From Flavobacterium sp. (GTDB lineage: Bacteria; Bacteroidota; Bacteroidia; Flavobacteriales; Flavobacteriaceae): 12,021 nucleotides of DNA. Under the pieces are notes generated by a model, which was not told the origin of the DNA, ran no database searches, and saw nothing but the letters and a program-made list of their open reading frames with translations. Within the stretch, counting starts at the first letter, position 1. Each line of letters begins with the position of its first letter. A program made the translations under genes and the position numbers. The stretch lies in assembly GCA_030151255.1 (NCBI GenBank), contig JASLED010000038.1:1-12021 (forward strand). Reading direction: 5' to 3'. Positions 6,276 through 12,021 of this stretch are shown one piece after another.

Positions 6276-7724
6276 ATGAAAGATACTAATTTATACGAAA
6301 AAGAATTAGCTTTTCAAGCAGACAGAAGAAAAGCTTGTGTAGAGTTTATTAAAATCACGAGTGATTTATGGTTTGATAAATCTATTGAGCTTTTAATGTT
6401 CCGCAATCAACTTATCGATCGCAGCGTAAGTGATATCATCAACTTGCATGAATATGCAGCAAAATTTGTTGAAAAACCAATTAACATCTTCGATACGGTT
6501 GAAATAGCTAGAGCAATTCAACAAGCAGATTTACCACCTTCAAGAATTGATATCGGTCGTTTAACATACGAATATCATTTGGAAGATAATAAATATGAAA
6601 ATGCTTTGTCTTTTGTAGTTAGTAAACTTAAAGATGCTAAAAACACAGAAGAAATTGTTCCTAAAGATGTAGTTCTTTACGGTTTTGGACGTATTGGTCG
6701 TTTATTAGCTCGTGAGTTAATGAATAAAGTAGGAAAAGGGCAACAAATGCGTTTAAGAGCAATTGTAACTCGCGATAAAAATGATGCTGTTTTATTAGAA
6801 AAAAGAGCTTCTTTATTAAAATACGATTCTGTTCATGGCGATTTTGAAGGTTCTGTAATTGCAGATCCAGAAAACAATGCGTTAATCATAAACGGTACAA
6901 CCGTACACATGATTTCTGCAGCTACACCAGAAGAAATTGATTATACAGCTTTTGATATTGATAATGCATTAATTATCGATAACACAGGAGCATTTACAAC
7001 TGGAGAAGCATTAAGACGTCATTTATCTTCAAAAGGTGCTTCTAAAGTATTATTAACAGCTCCAGGTAAAGGTGTTCCAAACATCGTACACGGAGTAAAC
7101 CACAATGAATACAGCCCAGTAGAGGTTGATATTTGGTCTGCTGCATCTTGTACAACAAACGCAATTACTCCAATCTTAAAAGTTATGGAAGATAATTTCG
7201 GAGTAGTAAAAGGTCACTTAGAAACTATTCACGCATATACAAACGACCAAAACTTGGTTGATAATATGCACAAAAAATACCGTCGTGGTAGAGCTGCTGC
7301 GTTAAACATGGTAATTACAGAAACTGGTGCAGGAAGTGCTGTTGCAAAAGCTTTACCTACATTGGCTGGAAAATTAACATCTAATGCTATTAGAGTACCT
7401 GTTCCAAATGGTTCTTTAGTTGTATTAAACTTAGAATTAGAAAAAGCTACTTCTGTACAAGAATTAAACGAAGTAATGCGCAAAGCTGCTTTAGAAGGAG
7501 CTTTAGTAGAACAAATTAAATATTCAATGAACAACGAATTAGTATCTTCTGATATCGTTGGAACATCTGCTCCAGCTATTTTTGATAGCAAAGCTACAAT
7601 TGCTTCTGCAGATGGTAAAAACGTTGTATTATATGTTTGGTATGATAACGAGTTTGGCTACAGTCATCAAGTTATTCGCTTAGCAAAATATGTTGCTCAA
7701 GTTAGAAGATATACATACTATTAG
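6276..7724 (+). CDS. gap: Long-form glyceraldehyde-3-phosphate dehydrogenase
   Basis: GAPDH interconverts glyceraldehyde-3-phosphate and 1,3-bisphosphoglycerate. At 482 residues it is about 145 longer than the usual 335, mostly because of an N-terminal, largely helical extension (about 1-130) of unknown role; Flavobacteria are known to carry such long forms. The catalytic part starts at VVLYGFGRIGR (132-142). The active cysteine is C292 in SAASCTTN and its partner is H319 in TIHAYTNDQ. The C-terminal W455-Y-D-N-E-F-G-Y motif is intact. The residues after the second beta strand are T165-R166 rather than the Asp that selects NAD, and the usual Leu-Pro pair is N330-M331, so NADP use is possible (inference). 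It has its own candidate promoter and terminator and so looks monocistronic. The ATG start fits the short leader. Confidence 0.95.
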   Translation: MKDTNLYEKELAFQADRRKACVEFIKITSDLWFDKSIELLMFRNQLIDRSVSDIINLHEYAAKFVEKPINIFDTVEIARAIQQADLPPSRIDIGRLTYEYHLEDNKYENALSFVVSKLKDAKNTEEIVPKDVVLYGFGRIGRLLARELMNKVGKGQQMRLRAIVTRDKNDAVLLEKRASLLKYDSVHGDFEGSVIADPENNALIINGTTVHMISAATPEEIDYTAFDIDNALIIDNTGAFTTGEALRRHLSSKGASKVLLTAPGKGVPNIVHGVNHNEYSPVEVDIWSAASCTTNAITPILKVMEDNFGVVKGHLETIHAYTNDQNLVDNMHKKYRRGRAAALNMVITETGAGSAVAKALPTLAGKLTSNAIRVPVPNGSLVVLNLELEKATSVQELNEVMRKAALEGALVEQIKYSMNNELVSSDIVGTSAPAIFDSKATIASADGKNVVLYVWYDNEFGYSHQVIRLAKYVAQVRRYTYY

Positions 7725-7744
7725 TAGGTAATCAATATAGTTTA

Positions 7745-7774
7745 AAAAAAGCTCGGGTATATCTCGAGCTTTTT
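7745..7774 (+). terminator. Intrinsic terminator of GAPDH
   Basis: AGCTCG (7750-7755) pairs with CGAGCT (7765-7770), extended by a G-T and a G-C pair around the loop TATAT and by flanking A and T runs. It starts about 20 nt after the GAPDH stop codon. Confidence 0.85.
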
Positions 7775-7873
7775 GTTTTATTACACTGCTACTTTTCATT
7801 TTTTTAGCATCTTTTAATTCATCAATACTAGAAGTTCAATAATTTAGATTACGGTTATTACACAAATAATAAG

Positions 7874-7881
7874 TACTTTTG
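7874..7881 (+). promoter_or_regulatory. Candidate -7 element for prfC
   Basis: TACTTTTG matches TAnnTTTG exactly and lies 19 nt before the prfC ATG, predicting a very short leader. The -33 region has only a weak TTA at 7855-7857. Confidence 0.55.
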
Positions 7882-7900
7882 TGACCTAAATTTTTAACTG

Positions 7901-9496
7901 ATGAGTTTTTTAACAGAAATTGAACGCAGACGAACATTTGGTGTAATTGCTCACCCTGATGCCGGTAAAACAACCCTTACAGAAAAATTATTACTTTTTG
8001 GTGGAGCTATTCAAGAAGCAGGTGCTGTAAAGAATAATAAAATAAAAAAAGGTGCAACTTCCGACTTTATGGAAATTGAACGTCAAAGAGGGATTTCCGT
8101 TGCTACATCTGTTCTTGCTTTTAATTACAAAGACAAAAAAATCAATATTTTAGATACGCCAGGTCACAAAGACTTTGCTGAAGATACTTTTAGAACATTA
8201 ACGGCTGTAGACAGTGTTATTGTGGTTATTGACGTTGCAAAAGGAGTTGAAGAGCAAACCGAAAAATTAGTAGAAGTTTGTAGAATGAGAAACATTCCAA
8301 TGATTGTTTTCATCAACAAATTAGACCGTGAAGGTAGAGATGCTTTTGACTTAATGGATGAAGTAGAACAAAAACTACAATTAAGAGTTACTCCTCTAAG
8401 TCATCCTATTGGAATGGGATATGATTTTAAAGGTATTTACAACATTTGGGAAAAAAATGTTAACCTATTTACAGACGATAGTCGTAAAAACATTGAAGAT
8501 GTAATTAATATCTCAGATATCAACTCTGTTGAATTAAATACTTTAATTGGCGATAAGGCTGCAAACAAACTAAGAGAAGAATTAGAATTAATTGAAGGAA
8601 TTTATCCAGAATTTGATAGAGAACAATATATTAACGGTGATTTGCAACCTGTTTTCTTCGGATCTGCTTTAAATAATTTTGGAGTAAGAGAATTACTAGA
8701 TTGTTTCATTCAAATTGCTCCATCTCCAAGAGCAAAAGAATCAGATACGCGTTTAGTTCAACCTACAGAAGACAAATTCTCTGGTTTTGTATTTAAAATT
8801 CATGCTAATATGGATCCTAAACACCGAGATCGTTTAGCATTTATTAAAATTGTTTCTGGAACATTTGAAAGAAACACACCTTACTTACATGTAAGACAAG
8901 GTAAAAAATTAAAATTTTCTAGTCCAAATGCTTTCTTCGCAGAGAAAAAAGAAATTGTAGATATTTCTTACGCTGGAGATATTGTAGGATTACATGATAC
9001 CGGAAACTTTAAAATTGGAGATACCTTAACAGAAGGAGAAATAATGCAATTTAAAGGTATTCCTAGTTTCTCACCAGAACATTTTAGATATGTAAACAAT
9101 GCCGATCCGATGAAATCTAAACAACTAGAAAAAGGTATCGATCAGCTAATGGACGAAGGTGTTGCCCAATTATTTACTCTTGAAATGAACGGTAGAAAAG
9201 TTATTGGAACTGTTGGTGCGTTACAATACGAGGTTATTCAATATCGCTTAGAGCACGAATATGGCGCTAAATGTACGTATGAAAACTTTCCTGCTTACAA
9301 AGCTTGTTGGGTACAACCAGATGATCCAAAAAACGAAGAGTTTAAAGAATTTAAACGCATCAAGCAGAAGTTTTTAGCTCATGACAAATCAGGCCAATTA
9401 GTTTTCTTAGCAGATAGCGAATTTTCTATCCAAATGACACAGAGCAAATATCCATCTGTAAAATTAAGATTTACATCAGAAGATATAAAAGCATAA
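7901..9496 (+). CDS. prfC: Peptide chain release factor 3
   Basis: RF3 is a ribosome-dependent GTPase that ejects RF1 and RF2 after peptide release. At 531 residues it matches the family length (E. coli about 529). The GTPase motifs are intact: G1 AHPDAGKTT (17-25), the switch segment R63-G-I-S-V, G3 DTPGH (85-89) and G4 NKLD (139-142). Q62-R-G-I-S-V-A-T-S and the following D-T-P-G-H-K-D-F-A-E-D-T-F-R-T-L stretch separate RF3 from EF-G. The C-terminal domains (about 290-531) follow normally, without truncation. The ATG at 7901 gives the usual short leader to the G1 loop. The gene stands alone between the GAPDH terminator and its own terminator, with a -7-like element just upstream, so it is probably monocistronic. 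Confidence 0.96.
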   Translation: MSFLTEIERRRTFGVIAHPDAGKTTLTEKLLLFGGAIQEAGAVKNNKIKKGATSDFMEIERQRGISVATSVLAFNYKDKKINILDTPGHKDFAEDTFRTLTAVDSVIVVIDVAKGVEEQTEKLVEVCRMRNIPMIVFINKLDREGRDAFDLMDEVEQKLQLRVTPLSHPIGMGYDFKGIYNIWEKNVNLFTDDSRKNIEDVINISDINSVELNTLIGDKAANKLREELELIEGIYPEFDREQYINGDLQPVFFGSALNNFGVRELLDCFIQIAPSPRAKESDTRLVQPTEDKFSGFVFKIHANMDPKHRDRLAFIKIVSGTFERNTPYLHVRQGKKLKFSSPNAFFAEKKEIVDISYAGDIVGLHDTGNFKIGDTLTEGEIMQFKGIPSFSPEHFRYVNNADPMKSKQLEKGIDQLMDEGVAQLFTLEMNGRKVIGTVGALQYEVIQYRLEHEYGAKCTYENFPAYKACWVQPDDPKNEEFKEFKRIKQKFLAHDKSGQLVFLADSEFSIQMTQSKYPSVKLRFTSEDIKA

Positions 9497-9499
9497 AAA

Positions 9500-9530
9500 A
9501 AAACGCTTAAAACAATGTTTTAAGCGTTTT
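9500..9530. terminator. Bidirectional intrinsic terminator between prfC and yajC
   Basis: A 14-bp perfect inverted repeat, AAAACGCTTAAAAC (9500-9513) and GTTTTAAGCGTTTT (9517-9530), has a 3-nt loop. Further A's flank it on the left and T's on the right. It lies between convergent stop codons (9496 for prfC, 9551 for yajC). Confidence 0.92.
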
Positions 9531-9550
9531 TTTATTTTTATCTTTTTTAA

Positions 9551-9826
9551 TTATTTCTTCTCATTAAGCTTAATACTCATATCCATTGATATAGCAGAAC
9601 GCTCCATAAGTAGTTTACCAGCCATTGTTTCTACAACAACTGTAGTTTCGTTAATTTCTCCGATTCTCCCATGTAAACCAGATTTTGTTACGATACGATC
9701 ACCTACTTTTAAATTTGATTCGTATTCTTTTTCTTGTTTCACTTTCTTTTGTTGCGGTCTAATCATAAAGAAATAAATCGCTACAAAAATGAAAATCATT
9801 GGTAAAAACTGTTGTAAACCTTCCAT
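9551..9826 (-). CDS. yajC: Preprotein translocase subunit YajC
   Basis: YajC is a small inner-membrane protein that associates with SecDF and the SecYEG translocase. The 91-residue protein has one transmembrane segment (about 7-22: FLPMIFIFVAIYFFMI), followed by the family signature R23-P-Q-Q-K-K. A cytoplasmic domain follows with L39-K-V-G-D-R-I-V-T-K-S-G-L-H-G-R-I-G (39-56) and V-V-V-E near 63. Length and motifs are typical. It is the last gene of the nusB - DUF1573 - yajC run, 22 nt after the lipoprotein gene. Neither secD nor secF is nearby. The ORF ends just before the hairpin shared with prfC. Confidence 0.95.
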   Translation of the reverse strand: MEGLQQFLPMIFIFVAIYFFMIRPQQKKVKQEKEYESNLKVGDRIVTKSGLHGRIGEINETTVVVETMAGKLLMERSAISMDMSIKLNEKK

Positions 9827-9848
9827 TCTTATATTTTAAGTATTAATA

Positions 9849-10304
9849 TTAATTAGCAGCTGGAGCAACATTTGCTTTAATTGTCAATTGTTCTTCTCCA
9901 GTTTCTGTATTTGTAGTTATAGTAACTGTTTTTTGTTGTTGACCTACTGCACTTGTTTGAAATCTAACTTTCATTTTAGATGTTTCTCCTGGTTTAATAG
10001 GTGTTTTTTGGTATTCTGGCACTGTACATCCACAAGTTGCTCTTGCGTCTTTAATAATCAAATCAGCATTACCAGTATTTTTAAATTCAAATTCTGTTTC
10101 TACTGCTTCGTTATTTCCGATGTTTCCAAAATCGTGAACTAATTCAGTAAACTGCATTACTGGAGTTCCATTCGCAGCTTTTTCTGCTGCTATTTGCTCT
10201 ACGTTTGTAACGTTTTCTTCGTTAATACGACTAGATGCGTCGTTTTTTTTACAAGCTGTCAATGATAATAATGCAACACATGACAACACAATAACTTTTT
10301 TCAT
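9849..10304 (-). CDS. DUF1573-family lipoprotein
   Basis: This 151-residue protein has a lipoprotein signal peptide: MKK, a hydrophobic core, and the lipobox L15-T-A-C18, so C18 should be lipidated. After a linker of about 30 residues comes a DUF1573 domain (about 50-145), an Ig-like beta-sandwich with H57-D-F-G-N-I, E72-F-x-F-x-N-T-G and the characteristic C91-G-C93-T-V-P motif, then K104-P-G-E. Proteins of this family are abundant in Bacteroidota and their function is not established; the C-x-C pair could bind metal or be redox-active, but that is inference. It lies between nusB (30 nt) and yajC (22 nt), an order I recall from other Flavobacteria. The envelope location is supported by the signal peptide. 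Confidence 0.9.
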   Translation of the reverse strand: MKKVIVLSCVALLSLTACKKNDASSRINEENVTNVEQIAAEKAANGTPVMQFTELVHDFGNIGNNEAVETEFEFKNTGNADLIIKDARATCGCTVPEYQKTPIKPGETSKMKVRFQTSAVGQQQKTVTITTNTETGEEQLTIKANVAPAAN

Positions 10305-10334
10305 ACTATTTAGTTCGCTGGTTAATGTTATTTA

Positions 10335-11276
10335 TTACAATAATCCTTTTCCTATTTTAGATAATCTTCCGTCTGCTTCTAGTTCTTTGGAAATATTATC
10401 TAAAATACCGTTGATAAATATACTACTTTTTGGAGTAGAATATTCTTTTGCAAGTTCTAAATATTCATTAATTGTTACTTTAACAGGTATTGAAGAAAAA
10501 CGCAACATTTCGCAAATAGCCATTCTTAATATAATAATATCTATTGCTGCAATACGTTCTTTGTCCCAATTTGGTGTTTTTCCATCGTATTCTTTAGAAA
10601 GTTCTGCGCTGTTTAAGAAAGTTCTTTTATACAAATTAAATGCAAATTCTTTGTCTTCTTCGTCTTTAAAAACCTTTGGTACAAAAAACTTTTCATCATT
10701 TTCTCTTACTTGTTTTAATTGTTTTTGAACCATTGTATTTACTACTGGCAAATCATCTATCCAAGTAAGTTTTGTATCTTCTAAAAATTCGTAAATTTTA
10801 TCATTTGGCGCAATAACCTCTGTGTATAAATCAACAATAAAATTTTTATCTTCTTCAAACGAACGTTTTGGAGATTGCATGTACGCTTTATACAGTTCTG
10901 TTTGTTTAATTTCATCTAAGATCATTTGAACATAATGATCATTTCTTTGCCAATACACCATTGATCTTTCTTCAACTTTATTGCTAATTGAAGTAGAATC
11001 GGCTAATAATGTTAGCACTTGGTTTTCGATAAATTTTTTGTTGGGATTACGCTCTTCTTTTGTAGCTAAATGTTTCTTTTGAGATATTTGTATGTACTCT
11101 TCTTCTCTTTTTCGAATTTCTATCATCAGTGTTAACATCAACAGATACAACTCTTGTATACTATCCATACTGTGAGTTAAAAATTTCTCACCTACCTGAA
11201 CTTGGTCAGAATTACTTTGGTGCAAAGCATAAAGCGTTTGCATCACTTTGATACGAATGTGTCTTCGATTTAACAT
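10335..11276 (-). CDS. nusB: Transcription antitermination factor NusB, long form
   Basis: NusB binds boxA RNA with S10 (NusE) and supports rRNA antitermination. The 313-residue protein is more than twice the usual length of about 140. The N-terminal R4-R-H-I-R-I-K-V-M-Q-T-L-Y-A helix corresponds to the arginine-rich RNA-binding start of NusB. The C-terminal part (about 237-298) holds W237-D-K-E-R-I-A-A-I-D-I-I-I-L-R-M-A-I-C-E-M, P264-V-K-V-T-I-N-E-Y-L-E-L-A-K-E-Y-S and F287-I-N-G-I-L-D, all canonical. Between them lies an insertion of about 150 mostly helical, charged residues (about 40-200), as known in Bacteroidota. It is first in the operon with the DUF1573 gene and yajC, with a good promoter candidate about 45 nt upstream. 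The start ATG is set by the RNA-binding helix. Confidence 0.94.
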   Translation of the reverse strand: MLNRRHIRIKVMQTLYALHQSNSDQVQVGEKFLTHSMDSIQELYLLMLTLMIEIRKREEEYIQISQKKHLATKEERNPNKKFIENQVLTLLADSTSISNKVEERSMVYWQRNDHYVQMILDEIKQTELYKAYMQSPKRSFEEDKNFIVDLYTEVIAPNDKIYEFLEDTKLTWIDDLPVVNTMVQKQLKQVRENDEKFFVPKVFKDEEDKEFAFNLYKRTFLNSAELSKEYDGKTPNWDKERIAAIDIIILRMAICEMLRFSSIPVKVTINEYLELAKEYSTPKSSIFINGILDNISKELEADGRLSKIGKGLL

Positions 11277-11318
11277 GCTACTTAAGAACTTAAAATGATT
11301 TTTTTACTTTTGAGTGTG

Positions 11319-11348
11319 CAAAGTTATAAAATATTATTGCTTATCAAA
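11319..11348 (-). promoter_or_regulatory. Candidate promoter of the nusB operon
   Basis: On the minus strand TTTG (11345-11348) and TAACTTTG (11319-11326) are separated by 18 nt. Both match the Bacteroidota consensus exactly. Transcription would begin near 11312, about 36 nt before the nusB ATG. This is the best promoter match in the window. Confidence 0.7.
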
Positions 11349-11411
11349 CTACTTTTCTCTTTAAATATAACTAAACTTATTTTATAGGATAAAAAATATT
11401 TTTTGAACAAT

Positions 11412-11460
11412 AAAAAAAGAATTATCTAACTTATTAAAAAATAAATTAAATAACTCTTTT
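11412..11460 (-). terminator. Weak AT-rich terminator candidate after the SIP gene
   Basis: AAAAGAATTAT (11415-11425) pairs with ATAACTCTTTT (11450-11460) with one mismatch and a long loop. On the minus strand it is followed by T's. The low G+C stem makes it a tentative call, but it lies shortly after the stop codon at 11489. Confidence 0.35.
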
Positions 11461-11488
11461 CATATAAAAAACATAAACAACAATTCAA

Positions 11489-12021
11489 TTATTCTAAACT
11501 ATTTTTTTCTGCACGTCTGTCAGCTTCAGATGCGCTTTCTGCTTTTCCAAATTTCCAATAAGAATAAGCATATAACTCTGTATTGCTCCATTTTTTTTCT
11601 TTTCTAAAGAAATTTCGCAGTGTTTTTACTGTAAAAAATTCTGCCGCTACATAAGCAAATTTTGAAGAAAAATCTTGTTTTGCATTTACGTAACTCATCA
11701 CATTTTCAGCTAATTCGGTAGATTCCCCTGGACTAGCATTTACAATCCATTCAATATTTGCATTTGCTTTAGTTTGCAATACCTGAATATCTTCTACCGT
11801 TTCTACCTCAATAAAAGCATTTACTATTGCTTCTTTTGGCAAATCTTCTAAAATTGCGCTTAACACTGGTATTCCTGTTGCATCACCTACTAATATATAT
11901 TGATCTGCTTTAGGATAAAGCTCAGATGCCTCAACTCCCATTGCTACTCCAAGCGCTGCACCAATCGGGGCATGTATTGCCAATTTTGAGGCCGGGCCTT
12001 CATCTCCATGCGCCACGAAAT
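11489..12021 (-). CDS. Siderophore-interacting protein (ferric-siderophore reductase family), C-terminal part
   Basis: The frame is open to the right edge, so the N-terminal FAD-binding part is outside the window; about 177 residues are visible. A GTG at 12014-12016 lies inside the frame and is not the start. The visible V-A-H-G-D-E-G-P-A-S segment corresponds to the R-H-G-x-x-G-P-A-S motif at the end of the FAD domain. V-G-D-A-T-G-I-P-V-L-S-A-I-L is the NAD(P)H-domain nucleotide loop. Near the C-terminus are A-A-E-x-x-x-V-K-x-L-R and Y-S-Y-W-K-F-G, matching the ViuB/YqjH family A-G-E...Y-W-x-x-G pattern. Such enzymes reduce ferric siderophores in the cytoplasm and release iron. No Fur box can be assessed because the promoter is off-window. 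Confidence 0.88.
   Translation of the reverse strand, partial: FVAHGDEGPASKLAIHAPIGAALGVAMGVEASELYPKADQYILVGDATGIPVLSAILEDLPKEAIVNAFIEVETVEDIQVLQTKANANIEWIVNASPGESTELAENVMSYVNAKQDFSSKFAYVAAEFFTVKTLRNFFRKEKKWSNTELYAYSYWKFGKAESASEADRRAEKNSLE

Noticed and set aside
7229..7591. A 120-codon minus-strand frame inside the GAPDH gene
   Set aside because: It lies wholly opposite strongly conserved GAPDH catalytic sequence, has no recognisable domain, and is a shadow of codon bias.
10387..10728. A 113-codon plus-strand frame opposite nusB
   Set aside because: It is antisense to the conserved NusB core and carries no recognisable motif or promoter.
11391..11404. Perfect AT palindrome AAAAAATATTTTTT between nusB and the SIP gene
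   Set aside because: A/T-only palindromes of this size are expected in such AT-rich intergenic DNA. No second copy or known operator pattern supports a binding site.

Overview
The window looks like chromosomal DNA of a member of the Flavobacteriaceae (Bacteroidota). The evidence is very low G+C, AT-rich intergenic DNA, promoter-like TAnnTTTG elements with little Shine-Dalgarno sequence, a GAPDH with a long N-terminal extension, an oversized NusB, and a secreted protein whose mature N-terminus begins QVGIGT. I cannot name the genus from the sequence alone. The bulk is conserved housekeeping DNA. The left end (about 1-2430) is accessory-type surface-protein DNA.

Layout. (1) 1-2426, plus strand: the 3' part of one large secreted protein gene, then a complete paralogue 40 nt downstream. 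The two share a module built from a helical stretch, a GNVYFG block and a beta segment, plus a common C-terminal domain. A bidirectional terminator closes the pair. (2) 2494-3487, minus strand: an overlapping pair, a YiaC-like GNAT acetyltransferase followed by a Crp/Fnr-type regulator. (3) 3612-5957, minus strand: a tight operon dapF - GNAT - mltG with 3-nt gaps, linking diaminopimelate supply to peptidoglycan cleavage. (4) 5958-6275: a divergent intergenic region with candidate promoters for both sides and a short coding-like remnant. (5) 6276-7724, plus strand: long-form GAPDH with its own promoter and terminator. (6) 7901-9496, plus strand: prfC (release factor 3). (7) 9551-11276, minus strand: nusB - DUF1573 lipoprotein - yajC, convergent with prfC across a strong shared hairpin. 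(8) 11489-12021, minus strand: the C-terminal part of a siderophore-interacting protein that runs off the right edge.

Most genes belong to central functions: translation termination (prfC), transcription antitermination (nusB), secretion (yajC), cell wall (dapF, mltG), carbon metabolism (gap) and probably iron release (SIP). The points most worth following up are the tandem modular secreted proteins, the GAPDH whose residues at the classic NAD-specificity positions are replaced while it also carries an uncharacterised extension of about 130 residues, and the acetyltransferase placed between two cell-wall genes. I found no CRISPR array, tRNA, rRNA, insertion sequence or defence system. I do not see a convincing wholly new system here.
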